DNA of 37,843 nt, from NCBI RefSeq assembly GCF_005889725.1, contig NZ_VCKX01000106.1, positions 1 through 37,843 on the forward strand, given 5' to 3'. The notes under the pieces were generated by a model. That model was not told where the DNA came from. It did no database searches and saw nothing but the letters and a program-made list of their open reading frames with translations. The DNA comes from Nonomuraea zeae. Its GTDB lineage: Bacteria; Actinomycetota; Actinomycetes; Streptosporangiales; Streptosporangiaceae. Below are positions 1 through 7,404 of this stretch, piece after piece (within the stretch, counting starts at the first letter, position 1; each line of letters begins with the position of its first letter). Made by a program: the position numbers and the translations under genes.

Positions 1-370
1 GCCGCCGCAGCAGCAGGTACGCCAGCGGGTACGCCCCCGCCGCCACCACCGAGCCCACCACGAACACCAGCCGGTACGCCAGCACCGGGTCCGAGGTGAG
101 CCAGAAGATCGGGACCAGCGGCAACGCGTACCCGGCCTGGTAGAAGGTCGAGCCCGTCAGATCGGCGCCGGGCCCGCCGGCCAGCCATCGGGCGGCCAGG
201 AGGTAGCCGGTCTCGTCCGGGTTCGCCACGGGTGCCGTGTGATACCGGTACAACCACAGCCGCAGCACCACCTGGACCGCCCACCCCGCCGCCAGCACCC
301 AGCGCAGCCGCGCCTTGTGCGGATGGGCCGCCGCCCGTACGGGCACGCGCAGCGCGAACGTCGTCGCCAT
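1..370 (-). CDS. GT-C-like polytopic membrane protein, N-terminal part only
   Basis: The gene starts at an ATG at 370 and runs off the left edge, leaving 123 codons. After a basic N-terminus there is a hydrophobic segment (residues about 24-40), then the loop motif NPDETGYL, an amphipathic stretch with WLAGG, and further hydrophobic segments with LPLVPIFWL and VVGSVVAAGAYPLAYLLL. An Asp-Glu pair in the first extracytoplasmic loop is typical of GT-C glycosyltransferases that use polyprenyl-phosphate sugars, so a mannosyl- or arabinosyltransferase-like enzyme is likely. The remainder is outside the window, so the donor cannot be inferred. There is no strong Shine-Dalgarno, although a G-rich stretch precedes the ATG. 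An inverted repeat lies 41-84 bp upstream. Confidence 0.65.
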   Translation of the reverse strand, partial: MATTFALRVPVRAAAHPHKARLRWVLAAGWAVQVVLRLWLYRYHTAPVANPDETGYLLAARWLAGGPGADLTGSTFYQAGYALPLVPIFWLTSDPVLAYRLVFVVGSVVAAGAYPLAYLLLRR

Positions 371-410
371 GAGATCCCCCCAGAGGTCAGGAGGGAGTCC
401 AGCAGGCACC

Positions 411-454
411 CCATAACCCGCATGTCACTGAATCTGGTTATGCGGGCGTTATGG
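411..454. repeat. Inverted repeat upstream of the GT-C-like gene
   Basis: CCATAACCCGCAT (411-423) is matched on the other strand by ATGCGGGCGTTATGG (440-454), with a 2-nt bulge and a 16-nt spacer. It lies in the promoter region of the gene starting at 370, so an operator is more plausible than a terminator. No regulator is recognisable. Confidence 0.45.
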
Positions 455-540
455 CACCTAGATCGCCGCCCGGATCCACGCCCGGATCCGCCCCCAAAGG
501 CACGCCCGGAACGACGCCAGGAGCCGTGCCCGGGACGCGA

Positions 541-580
541 AAAGGCCCGGCGCCCTGAGATCGCTCAGAGCACCGGGCCG
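541..580 (-). terminator. Intrinsic terminator of the L,D-transpeptidase gene
   Basis: On the minus strand, the arm at 565-580 pairs with the arm at 545-560 over about 16 bp (outer GGCCCGG/CCGGGCC, inner CTGAG/CTCAG, with G-U pairs) around a 4-nt loop. Four T residues follow at once (AAAA at 541-544 on the plus strand). It starts 21 bp after the stop codon of the gene at 601-1443. Confidence 0.8.
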
Positions 581-600
581 CAGGACGTGGGAGAACGCGC

Positions 601-1443
601 TCAGGCGCGCCGGAACTTGCCCCGGACGTGCACCGGCACGCCCTTGCCGAGCATCCCGGGAAGGACCTGGGCCACGTTCATCGGCATCCGCACGCACCCG
701 TGCGAAGCCGGGTAGAGCGGCACCGACAGCGCCCCGTGGAAGGCGATGCCGCCGTTGAAGAAGACGGGGTTGTACAGCTCCCCGAGGTACGACTTGTGCC
801 ACCCGCTGGCGCGCCACGTCGTCTTGTAGTTGCCGGTCGGCGTGCTGGCCGAGCCGCAGAAGCGCTGCTCCTTGCCCTGCCACGTGGCGGTCTCGCAGTA
901 GGGGATGCCGCTGCCCGAGGACACGTGGGTGATCAGCTTCACCTGGCCGCCGACGTACAGGACCATGATCTGCTTGGTCAGGTTGACCTCGGCGCGGGTC
1001 GGCTTGCCGTTCCTGACCAGGATCTTGGGCGGCTTCGGGGCCTCCAGGGCGTCCCACGTGCGCTTGGCGACGGTGCTGGTCGGCTTGATGTCGTTGACCT
1101 TCTGGAACGCCCACACCGCGGCCAGCGTCGTGCCGCCGTAGCGGCCGTCGGCCTTGCCCGGCTGGTAGCCGAGCTCGGTCAGCCGCCGCTGCAGCCAGGT
1201 GACGGACTTGCCCTTGGCGCCGAGCTTGAGCGTCTTGCGCGGCGCGGTGGTGGTGCGCCCCGAGGCCGGGCCGGAGCCGGCGCCGGCCGCGGGCGTGTCA
1301 GGGGCGGTGACCGATGTCGTGACCGGCGCGGCCGGTGAATGCCGCGGCCCCGCCTGCGTGCCGCAGCCCGTGAGCACGCCCGTGAGTACGACGGCCCCAG
1401 CCGTCGCGAGAGCAGCCATTCCGGGCAAGCGTCGAGCCCCCAC
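601..1443 (-). CDS. L,D-transpeptidase lipoprotein with peptidoglycan-binding domain
   Basis: This is predicted to form 3-3 cross-links in peptidoglycan, or anchor proteins to it, outside the membrane. A lipoprotein signal peptide ends in the lipobox LTGC (about residues 24-27). An Ala/Pro/Thr-rich linker follows, then a PG_binding_1 repeat (about 72-132; LQRRLTELGY, DGRYGGTT, AVWAFQK). The YkuD catalytic domain fills the C-terminal half and carries the signature SHGCVRM with the nucleophilic Cys near residue 250. GTG at 1443 is preferred because GAGAGG lies 8 nt upstream; GTG at 1452 would add three residues. Transcription is divergent from the YbaK gene. Length and domain order are normal for actinobacterial Ldt proteins. 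Confidence 0.92.
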   Translation of the reverse strand: MGARRLPGMAALATAGAVVLTGVLTGCGTQAGPRHSPAAPVTTSVTAPDTPAAGAGSGPASGRTTTAPRKTLKLGAKGKSVTWLQRRLTELGYQPGKADGRYGGTTLAAVWAFQKVNDIKPTSTVAKRTWDALEAPKPPKILVRNGKPTRAEVNLTKQIMVLYVGGQVKLITHVSSGSGIPYCETATWQGKEQRFCGSASTPTGNYKTTWRASGWHKSYLGELYNPVFFNGGIAFHGALSVPLYPASHGCVRMPMNVAQVLPGMLGKGVPVHVRGKFRRA

Positions 1444-1529
1444 CCGTACCACCTCTCATACCATTAACGACCGGATCAGTGGACCCTACACCAATCACCA
1501 TGCACCGGTAATGAACCGGTCAACCTGTT

Positions 1530-1535
1530 TAGAGT
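1530..1535 (+). promoter_or_regulatory. -10 box of the YbaK gene (leaderless)
   Basis: TAGAGT ends 6 nt before the ATG at 1542, so transcription should start at or next to the start codon. Two ACCGGT palindromes (1504-1509 and 1515-1520) lie just upstream in the divergent promoter region. Confidence 0.5.
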
Positions 1536-1541
1536 GTGCTC

Positions 1542-2018
1542 ATGTCTGAGAAGTTGCCGGCGAATGCCGTTGTGGTGGAATCCGCGTTGCGCGAGCTGGG
1601 CGCGACCGGTGAGATCGTCGTCCTGCCGGAGAAGGCCCCCACGGCCGCGACTGCCGCCGCCCAGCTCGGGTGCGAGGTCGGGGCCATCGCCAACAGCCTG
1701 ATCTTCGACGCGGACGGCGCGCCGCTGCTGGTGCTGACGAGCGGGGCGCACCGCGTGGACGTGGAGCTGATCGCCCGCACGGCGGGGGTGGCGAAGGTAC
1801 GCCGGGCGACGCCGGAGTTCGTCAGGACCGCCACCGGCCAGCCCATCGGCGGCGTGGCCCCGGTCGGCCACCCGGCACCCGTGCGGACGCTGGTGGACAA
1901 CTGGCTGAGCAAGCACGAGGTGGTGTGGGCCGCGGGAGGCCACCCGCTGACGGTGTTCCCGACGACGTTCGACGAGCTGGTGCGCATCACCGGGGGTACG
2001 CCCGTGGACGTCGAGTAA
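1542..2018 (+). CDS. YbaK/EbsC-family aminoacyl-tRNA editing protein
   Basis: The 158-residue protein spans a single YbaK/prolyl-tRNA editing domain. Family features visible are the N-terminal TAATAAAQLGCEVGAIANSL segment with its helix start, VLTSGAHRVD, the loop TGQPIGGVAPVGHP around the editing site, and a C-terminal GGHPLTVFPTTFDELVRITGG. Proteins of this group hydrolyse mischarged aminoacyl-tRNAs such as Cys- or Ala-tRNAPro in trans. ATG 1542 is chosen over GTG 1536 because the promoter -10 box lies 6 nt before it. The next gene begins one base after the stop, so the two are probably co-transcribed and translationally coupled. The exact editing substrate cannot be assigned. Confidence 0.88.
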   Translation: MSEKLPANAVVVESALRELGATGEIVVLPEKAPTAATAAAQLGCEVGAIANSLIFDADGAPLLVLTSGAHRVDVELIARTAGVAKVRRATPEFVRTATGQPIGGVAPVGHPAPVRTLVDNWLSKHEVVWAAGGHPLTVFPTTFDELVRITGGTPVDVE

Positions 2019-2019
2019 T

Positions 2020-2601
2020 GTGCGACGGGTGATCGAGTTTCGCGGGGCGGGTCCGGCCGAGTTCGTTGAGCAGCTGGAGACGGTGATCGACATTTACACG
2101 GCGGCCATGAACCCGCCGGAGGAGCAGATCACCGGCCGCAAGACCATCATGCGAAATCACGGGACATATCCCCATTTCCAGTGTTATTTCGCAGAATTGC
2201 ACGATTCGTCCCGCGCCATTCACGACCCCGGAATCACGACCGTCGGCTTCGCCTACGGCTTCCGCGGCGCACCCGGCCAGTGGTGGCACGACGTGGTGCT
2301 GCGGGCGCTGGCCGCGCAGTCGGGCGACGAGGTGGCCCATGCCTGGCTCGGGCACGCCTTCGAGCTGGCCGAGGTCCACGTCCACCCCGACTATCAGGGC
2401 AAGGGCATCGGCCGCGCGATGATCCAGACCCTGTGCGCGGGACGCGGCGAGCGCTCGGCGCTCCTGTCCACCCACGATCGCCCCACGGCCGCCCGCCACC
2501 TCTACGCCAGCCTGGGGTTCACGGACCTGCTGAGCCGGTTCGTCTTCCCCGGCGGCTACGAGGAGTACGCGATCGTCGGGCGCCCCCTGCCCTTGACCTG
2601 A
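2020..2601 (+). CDS. GNAT-family N-acetyltransferase
   Basis: This 193-residue protein has a GNAT fold. Motif A is clear at about residues 119-137 (VHVHPDYQGKGIGRAM, containing the acetyl-CoA pyrophosphate loop Q-G-K-G-I-G). It is followed by the beta5/alpha4 region LSTHDRPTAARHLYASLGF, the usual C-terminal signature. The start is a GTG one base after the YbaK stop codon, and GTG 2029 is a possible alternative; neither has a good Shine-Dalgarno, so coupling is likely. A GNAT gene next to metF and a polyprenyl synthase also occurs in mycobacteria (the Rv2170-Rv2173 region), which suggests an old neighbourhood. The acceptor substrate, small molecule or protein lysine, is unknown. Confidence 0.85.
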   Translation: MRRVIEFRGAGPAEFVEQLETVIDIYTAAMNPPEEQITGRKTIMRNHGTYPHFQCYFAELHDSSRAIHDPGITTVGFAYGFRGAPGQWWHDVVLRALAAQSGDEVAHAWLGHAFELAEVHVHPDYQGKGIGRAMIQTLCAGRGERSALLSTHDRPTAARHLYASLGFTDLLSRFVFPGGYEEYAIVGRPLPLT

Positions 2602-2714
2602 GCGTTACACCTGATGAGATTGTGACTCTCGGGTTTGCTCCGCATGACCAGGGGCATCTTCTATTACAGAAAGTAACTGACCCTTTACTCGTCGGCTACT
2701 GTCCCCTGGTCCGT
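2602..2714. other. AT-richer convergent intergenic segment
   Basis: The segment between the GNAT and metF genes is visibly less GC-rich than its surroundings. It contains the dyad TTACAGAAAGTAA (2664-2676) and a 10-codon ORF (ATG 2644, TAA 2674-2676). No recognisable gene is present. Confidence 0.4.
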
Positions 2715-2743
2715 CACCCGCCCGGTCCCCCTGCGGGCGGGTG
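2715..2743. terminator. Bidirectional hairpin between GNAT and metF genes
   Basis: CACCCGCCCG (2715-2724) and CGGGCGGGTG (2734-2743) form a perfect 10-bp stem with a 9-nt loop, between two convergent stop codons. There is no T-run, as in many actinobacterial terminators. Confidence 0.6.
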
Positions 2744-2830
2744 GCGGGCCCACTCTCGAAGGCGCGTTGACAGCACCAGGCCGCCGGGCCCGGACGGCTC
2801 CGCCGTACCGGAAATAAGGGAAGAGCGGCG

Positions 2831-3751
2831 TCAGGCGGACAGCTGCGCCGGCTCCAGACGCTGGAAGACCTCGCGCGAGGCGCTGGAGCGGTTGAACGTG
2901 ATGAAGTGGATCCCCGGCGCGCCCTCGTCCAGCAGCCGCTGGCACAGCTCGGCCCCGTGGTCGATGCCCAGCCGCCGCACCGCCGCCGGGTCGTCGGCCA
3001 CCGCCTCGAAGCGGGCCGCCACGTCCGGCGGGAACGGCGCCCCCGACAGCTGCTCGGAGCGCGCGATCGTGCTCATCTGCGTCACCGGCATGATGCACGG
3101 GATGATCGGCGTCTCGCAGCCCTGCGCGGCCACCCGGTCGCGCAGGCGCAGGTAGTCGTCCGCCTGGAAGAACATCTGCGTGATCGCGTAGTCGGCGCCC
3201 GCCCGGCACTTGCGCACGAAGTATTCGGTGTCGGACTCGATGGACGGCGAGCGCGGGTGCTTGTAGGGGAAGGCGGCCACGCCGACGCAGAAGTCACCCG
3301 CCTGCCTGATCAGCCGCACCAGGTCCTCCGCGTAGAGGACACCCTCCGGGTGCTGCACCCAGTCGGCGCCCGGGTCGCCGGGAGGGTCGCCGCGAACGGC
3401 CAGGATGTTGCGCACCCCGGCGTCGGCGAAGCGCCCCACCAGGTGGCGCAGCTCGCGGATCGAGTGGTTGACGGCCGTGAAATGCGCCACAGGCGTGAGG
3501 GTCGTGTCGTGGGCGATCCGCTCCACGATGTCGACCGTGCGGTCACGCGTGGAGCCGCCCGCGCCGTAGGTCACCGACACGAACGTCGGCCGCAGCGACT
3601 CGAGCTCCCTGATCGCCCGCCACAGCTGGCGCTCGCCCTCGTCGGTCTTCGGGGGGAAGAACTCGAAGGAGAACGACCGGCCCCCGCCGGCGAGCAACTC
3701 GCGGACGGTGGGAACACGATCGGGCCGGATGGAGGGTCGACCAAGCGCCAT
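2831..3751 (-). CDS. metF: Methylenetetrahydrofolate reductase
   Basis: MetF reduces 5,10-methylene-THF to 5-methyl-THF with FAD and NAD(P)H, supplying the methyl group for methionine synthesis. The 306-residue length matches bacterial MetF. Visible motifs are the N-terminal FSFEFFPPKT with the catalytic Glu, SVTYGAGGST, AHFTAVNHS, NILAVRGDPPGD and the FAD/folate-binding ITQMFFQ. The start ATG 3751 is preceded by a -10-like TAACCT 7 nt upstream with no Shine-Dalgarno, so the mRNA is probably leaderless. It is divergent from the polyprenyl synthase gene, an arrangement also found in other actinobacteria. Confidence 0.95.
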   Translation of the reverse strand: MALGRPSIRPDRVPTVRELLAGGGRSFSFEFFPPKTDEGERQLWRAIRELESLRPTFVSVTYGAGGSTRDRTVDIVERIAHDTTLTPVAHFTAVNHSIRELRHLVGRFADAGVRNILAVRGDPPGDPGADWVQHPEGVLYAEDLVRLIRQAGDFCVGVAAFPYKHPRSPSIESDTEYFVRKCRAGADYAITQMFFQADDYLRLRDRVAAQGCETPIIPCIMPVTQMSTIARSEQLSGAPFPPDVAARFEAVADDPAAVRRLGIDHGAELCQRLLDEGAPGIHFITFNRSSASREVFQRLEPAQLSA

Positions 3752-3842
3752 GGGCTCAAGGTTACAGCCACATCGCCGGAACCAGCCGCCATACAGGTGC
3801 CTGGAGATCCGACCGCCTCCGCTCTCCTACTAGTCTCAAGGC
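3752..3842. promoter_or_regulatory. Divergent leaderless promoters, metF and polyprenyl synthase
   Basis: The 91-bp gap carries a -10 box for each gene. TAACCT on the minus strand (plus-strand positions 3759-3764) lies 7 nt before the metF ATG. TAGTCT (3831-3836) lies 6 nt before ATG 3843. The heptamer CTCAAGG occurs next to both boxes (3755-3761 and 3835-3841). Neither gene has a Shine-Dalgarno. Confidence 0.55.
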
Positions 3843-4910
3843 ATGACCATTGACGCCGCCGGCATGGATGCCCTGCGCACGCAGGTCGAGCGCGCCATCG
3901 GAGCCTTCGTCGAACGGCAGTTGCCCGCGCCGGGCGACCCCGTGCTCGCGCCGCTGCGCACGGCCGCCGACGAGCTCCTGTCCGGCGGCAAGCGGCTGCG
4001 CCCCGCCTTCTGCTACTGGGGCTGGCGAGGGGCGGGCGGCACCGACGTGCCCGAGATCTTCACCGCCGCGGCCTCGCTGGAGCTGCTGCAGGCCAGCGCG
4101 CTCGTGCACGACGACGTGATGGACAAGAGCGATCTGCGCAGGGGCATGCCGTCCGCGCACCGCCGTTTCCAGGCGATGCACGAGAAGTCCGGCTGGCACG
4201 GCTCCGCGGCGCAGTTCGGCGAGGGCGCCGCGATCCTGCTGGGCAACCTGCTGCTCATCTGGTCGGGCGAGATGTGGCGCACCAGCGGGCTGCCACGCGA
4301 GGCGCTGGAGGCGGCCCAGCCGATTCACGACCACATGCGCACCGAGCTGATGTGCGGGCAGTATCTCGACCTGCTCGAACAGGCGAACGGGGAGAACACG
4401 TTCGAGTCGGCGTTGCGGGTGGCGCTGTTCAAGAGCGGCAAATACTCGGTCGAGCAGCCGCTCCGGCTGGGGCTGGTGCTCGCGTCCGGCGGGCTGGCGC
4501 CGTGGATGGACGAGCTGTGCACCGGCTACGGCCGCCGGGTCGGGATCGCGTTCCAGCTGCGCGACGACATCCTTGGGGTGTTCGGCGACCCGGCGCAGAC
4601 GGGCAAGCCCGCGGGCGACGACCTGCGGGAGGGCAAGCGGACCATGCTGGTGGCCCGCACGCTGGCCGCGGCCTCCCCCGGCGACGCGGAGTCCGTGCGG
4701 CGCCTGCTGGGTGATCCCGGGCTCGACGAGGCCGGGGTGGAGACGCTGCGGCAGATCATCGACGACACCGGGGCGTTGCAGGAGTGCGAGGATCTGATCA
4801 GCGACTATCTGGGCGAGGCGCTGGCCGCGCTCGACGAGGCCCCCGTCACGACGGAGTCCCGCGCCGCGCTGATGGAGCTGGCCATCGCCGCCACCTCCCG
4901 CAAAACCTGA
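3843..4910 (+). CDS. Polyprenyl (geranylgeranyl-type) diphosphate synthase
   Basis: This trans-isoprenyl diphosphate synthase (355 residues) condenses isopentenyl diphosphate with allylic diphosphates. It shows the GGKRLRP substrate-binding motif (about 44-50), the first Asp-rich motif DDVMD in LVHDDVMDKSD (about 91-96), the conserved GQYLDL, and the second Asp-rich motif RDDILGVFGD (about 239-248) followed by GKPAGDDLREGKRT. The product is probably C15-C20, judging by its resemblance to actinobacterial IdsA/GGPP synthases, but chain length cannot be read reliably. It is divergent from metF. Downstream lie a short direct repeat and a strong hairpin before the convergent thiE. Confidence 0.92.
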   Translation: MTIDAAGMDALRTQVERAIGAFVERQLPAPGDPVLAPLRTAADELLSGGKRLRPAFCYWGWRGAGGTDVPEIFTAAASLELLQASALVHDDVMDKSDLRRGMPSAHRRFQAMHEKSGWHGSAAQFGEGAAILLGNLLLIWSGEMWRTSGLPREALEAAQPIHDHMRTELMCGQYLDLLEQANGENTFESALRVALFKSGKYSVEQPLRLGLVLASGGLAPWMDELCTGYGRRVGIAFQLRDDILGVFGDPAQTGKPAGDDLREGKRTMLVARTLAAASPGDAESVRRLLGDPGLDEAGVETLRQIIDDTGALQECEDLISDYLGEALAALDEAPVTTESRAALMELAIAATSRKT

Positions 4911-4925
4911 CCGCCTCGTACCCCA

Positions 4926-4959
4926 CGTCCACGCGCGACCACCGCGTCCACGCGCGACC
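4926..4959. repeat. 15-bp direct repeat, period 19
   Basis: CGTCCACGCGCGACC occurs at 4926-4940 and again at 4945-4959, just after the polyprenyl synthase stop codon. Confidence 0.6.
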
Positions 4960-5022
4960 TGACCGCCGTGCTCCGGCCGCCGGCGCGCGGCGCGTGCGGG
5001 CATGCTGAAGAGCGCGGTCGTG

Positions 5023-5052
5023 GGAGGCGCCCGGGTGCCTGCGGGCGCCTCC
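5023..5052. terminator. Bidirectional hairpin between polyprenyl synthase and thiE
   Basis: GGAGGCGCCCG (5023-5033) pairs perfectly with CGGGCGCCTCC (5042-5052) around an 8-nt loop, 4 bp beyond the thiE stop. It lacks a T-tract and could serve both convergent genes. Confidence 0.65.
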
Positions 5053-5056
5053 AGGG

Positions 5057-5695
5057 TCAGCAGGCCGACAGCCTCTTGGCGAATTCCGCCGCGGCCGCCC
5101 CGGGATCCTCCGCGTCGGTGATCGCCCGGACCACCACCGCCCGGCGCACGCCGTACGACATCACCTCGTCGAGGTTGCCGAGGTCGATGCCGCCGATCCC
5201 GAACCAGGGCCGCGTGCCGCCCAGCGACGCCGCGTGCCGGAGCAGCGGCGGGCCGGGAGCGTGGCGCCCTGGCTTGGTGGGCGTGGGCCAGATCGGCCCG
5301 CAGCAGAAGTAGTCGACGCCCTCCTCCACGGCCGCGGCGGAAGCCTCGGCGATGGAGTGGGTGGACCGCCCGATGACGATGTCGTCGCCGAGTATCTCTC
5401 GCGCGACCGTCACAGGGAGGTCGTCCTGCCCCAGGTGGAGCACGTCGGGCCGGGCGGCGTAAGCGATGTCCGCCCGGTCGTTGACGGCCAGCAGTTTGCC
5501 GTGCCGGTCACAGGCGTCGCGGAAGACTTCGAGGAGTGCGAGTTCTTCGCGTGCCTCCAGGCCCTTCTCCCGCAGCTGGATGATGTCCACGCCGCCGGCC
5601 AGCACCGAATCGAGGAACTCTGCCAGGTCGCCGCGGTCGCGGCGGCCGTCTGTGCAGAGATAGAGGCGGGCCTCAGAAACCGAGGGCTTGGGCAC
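5057..5695 (-). CDS. thiE: Thiamine-phosphate synthase
   Basis: ThiE joins HMP-PP and thiazole phosphate to thiamine phosphate. The TIM-barrel enzyme (212 residues from this start) shows LYLCTDGR, the diphosphate-binding QLREKGL, VNDRADIA, LHLGQDDLP, GRSTHS, CCGPIWPTPTKPG and the phosphate loop GIGGID. The open frame extends upstream to 5794, but that extension lies inside the preceding gene and has no homology. GTG 5695 with AGAGG 9 nt upstream fits the family length. It overlaps the stop of the Rv2175c-type gene by 23 bp, so translation is probably coupled. Unlike thiOSG it has no TPP riboswitch directly upstream. Confidence 0.93.
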   Translation of the reverse strand: MPKPSVSEARLYLCTDGRRDRGDLAEFLDSVLAGGVDIIQLREKGLEAREELALLEVFRDACDRHGKLLAVNDRADIAYAARPDVLHLGQDDLPVTVAREILGDDIVIGRSTHSIAEASAAAVEEGVDYFCCGPIWPTPTKPGRHAPGPPLLRHAASLGGTRPWFGIGGIDLGNLDEVMSYGVRRAVVVRAITDAEDPGAAAAEFAKRLSAC

Positions 5696-6047
5696 GCCGC
5701 TTGACCTCTGTGTGACGGCCGGCCTTGATCGCCTGAATGGGCGACCCGGGCAGGGACTCGTCTGGGGTGAAGAGCCAACGGAGCGACTCGACATCGTCGT
5801 AACCGGCGTCTTGCAACACCGTCAGCGTGCCGGGCAGGCCCTTCATCACGTCCTTTCCATCCAGGAACACCGCGGGCACCTGTGGCCCGCCGCTCCCTCG
5901 GCGCACGCCGAGCAGCTTGTGATCCTTAAGGAGTTGCTTGGCCCGCCCTAGCGATAGGTCCAGGCGCGAGGCCACTTCGGGGAGAGTGAGCCACTCGTCT
6001 ACGAGCTGGTCGGTCTCCCGGTCGATCTGTGCAACAGAAAGCGTCAC
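5673..6047 (-). CDS. Rv2175c-type winged-helix DNA-binding protein
   Basis: The 124-residue protein matches the architecture of Mycobacterium tuberculosis Rv2175c. An N-terminal helix-turn-helix segment (LTLPEVASRLDLSLGRAKQLLKDHKL in part) is followed by a small basic wing (GVRRGSGGPQVPAVFLDG) and a C-terminal domain that includes LPGTLTVLQDAGY and ESLRWLFTPDESLPGSP. Rv2175c is a phosphorylation substrate of PknL, and a PknL-like kinase is encoded about 3.5 kb away, so the same pairing is likely here. The GTG start at 6047 has no Shine-Dalgarno and a -10-like TAGTTG just upstream. DNA targets are unknown. It is first in a two-gene unit with thiE. Confidence 0.85.
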   Translation of the reverse strand: MTLSVAQIDRETDQLVDEWLTLPEVASRLDLSLGRAKQLLKDHKLLGVRRGSGGPQVPAVFLDGKDVMKGLPGTLTVLQDAGYDDVESLRWLFTPDESLPGSPIQAIKAGRHTEVKRRAQALGF

Positions 6048-6077
6048 GAAACCACAACTACCACATGCCGTGCTTGC

Positions 6078-7253
6078 TCAAACAACACAATCCCGTAGGG
6101 GGACATCTGGATCTACCAGGCGTTCGGCGTCGAGACGGTGCCCCGCGTCGATGATCCGGCGTCCCTGTACGAGGTCGCGCGGCCGGTCCACGGACAGCAC
6201 GGCGGCGAGAGTGTCGTCGCCGGTGAGCCAGACGGCCGACCATTTGCCCGCGGGATCGCCCCGGTAGACGAGGCGCTCGCCCGCCGGGTGGTGCCCCGCG
6301 TACTGGACCATGTGACCGAACTGCTCCGACCAGAAGTACGGCACCGGATCGTAGGCGACCTCCTCCCCCAGCAGGCTCGCCGCGGCGACCTCGGGGGCGT
6401 TGAGCGCGGTGTCCCAGTGCTCGATCCGGAGCCGGCTGCGCCAGCGGCGCGACCACCAGGCCGCGCAGTCGCCGACGGCGACGGTGTCCGGCAGCGAGGC
6501 GCGCAGGTATTCGTCGGTGACGACGCCGTTGTGCAGGTCGATGTCGGCGTCGGCCAGCCAGCCGATCGCCGGGCGGACGCCGATGCCGGTGACGACCACG
6601 TGGGCCTCGACGAACTCGCCGCCCACCAGCCGCACGCCGCCCTCGTCCACCGAGTCGACCATGGTCTCCAGCCGCAGGTCGATGCCCTCGTACCAGGGCA
6701 GGGTGCGGGCGCCGATCTCGGCGCCCACGGCGGTGGCCAGCGGGGCGGAGCCCGCCTCGATGACCGTCACGGCGCAGCCCGCGCGGCGGGCGGCGGTGGC
6801 CACCTCGGCGCCGATCCACCCCGCGCCGATGATCGCGACGCGGGCGCCTGGAACGAGCATGGCCCTGAGCTCGTGGGCGTCGTCGAGCGTGCGCAGCACG
6901 TGTTGCGGACCGTCGCCGGGCAGCCTGATCGGCTCGGCTCCGGTGGCGATCACCAGGCCGTCGTAGCCCAGCTCGCCCTCGGTGGTCTCCACGACGCCCC
7001 TGCGCAGGGACTTGGCGCTGACGCCCGGCCAGAAGTCGACGTCCATCGCGGCCAGGTCGGTCTCGACGAAGCTGGTGTCGGCGTCGCCGAACAGCACGGC
7101 CTTGGACAGCGGCGGGCGGTCGTAGGGCCGGTGCCGCTCCTCGCCGATCAGGGTGATCCTGCCGTTGAATCCCCGTCCGCGCAGCGCCTCCACCGTGCGC
7201 ACTCCGGCCAGGCCCGCTCCTACCACCACGACATGGTTCACGTTCATGACCAT
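6078..7253 (-). CDS. FAD-dependent NAD(P)H:ferredoxin reductase-like oxidoreductase
   Basis: This is a pyridine nucleotide-disulfide-type reductase (391 residues) without redox cysteines. The N-terminal FAD-binding motif is VVVVGAGLAGVRTVEALR. RPYDRPPLSK is typical of rubredoxin/ferredoxin reductases of the BphA4 type. GLVIATGA is present, the NAD(P)-binding motif is IIGAGWIGAEVA, and TVAVGDCA binds the FAD ribityl chain. A C-terminal reductase domain contains YFWSEQFG. The partner may be a ferredoxin or a P450, but none is encoded nearby. ATG 7253 (or 7247) puts the start directly before the Rossmann motif; GTG 7280 would add nine residues. It is divergent from the riboswitch-controlled thiO operon. 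Confidence 0.85.
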   Translation of the reverse strand: MVMNVNHVVVVGAGLAGVRTVEALRGRGFNGRITLIGEERHRPYDRPPLSKAVLFGDADTSFVETDLAAMDVDFWPGVSAKSLRRGVVETTEGELGYDGLVIATGAEPIRLPGDGPQHVLRTLDDAHELRAMLVPGARVAIIGAGWIGAEVATAARRAGCAVTVIEAGSAPLATAVGAEIGARTLPWYEGIDLRLETMVDSVDEGGVRLVGGEFVEAHVVVTGIGVRPAIGWLADADIDLHNGVVTDEYLRASLPDTVAVGDCAAWWSRRWRSRLRIEHWDTALNAPEVAAASLLGEEVAYDPVPYFWSEQFGHMVQYAGHHPAGERLVYRGDPAGKWSAVWLTGDDTLAAVLSVDRPRDLVQGRRIIDAGHRLDAERLVDPDVPLRDCVV

Positions 7254-7288
7254 AACGGGGGCGGTGCCTGGACGTCGCACCGAGGCCG

Positions 7289-7294
7289 TAGGCT
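7289..7294 (+). promoter_or_regulatory. -10 box of the thiO operon
   Basis: TAGGCT lies about 12 nt before the first paired bases of the TPP riboswitch, so transcription should begin near 7301. No convincing -35 element was found. Confidence 0.45.
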
Positions 7295-7305
7295 GTGAAC
7301 GAAAG

Positions 7306-7402
7306 ACGCGCGGGAGTCCGGCCGAGACCGGGCTGAGAGGAAGGCTTCACGGGCCTTCGACCGCAAGACACCTGATCCGGATCATGCCGGCGAAGGGAGC
7401 GC
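7306..7402 (+). promoter_or_regulatory. TPP (THI-box) riboswitch
   Basis: The element shows the conserved order of a TPP aptamer: GGGCTGAGAGGAAG (7330-7343), a variable P3-type hairpin, then ACACCTGATCCGGATCATG and GCCGGCGAAGGGA at the 3' end. GCGC segments at the two ends can form P1. The final AGGGAG is also the Shine-Dalgarno for GTG 7405, so TPP binding should sequester it and block translation of thiO-thiS-thiG. No separate terminator is visible between the aptamer and the start codon. Confidence 0.95.
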
Positions 7403-7404
7403 AT

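Noticed and set aside
5696..5794. 33-codon N-terminal extension of ThiE
   Set aside because: It overlaps the Rv2175c-type gene and lacks homology; GTG 5695 has a ribosome-binding site and gives the usual length.
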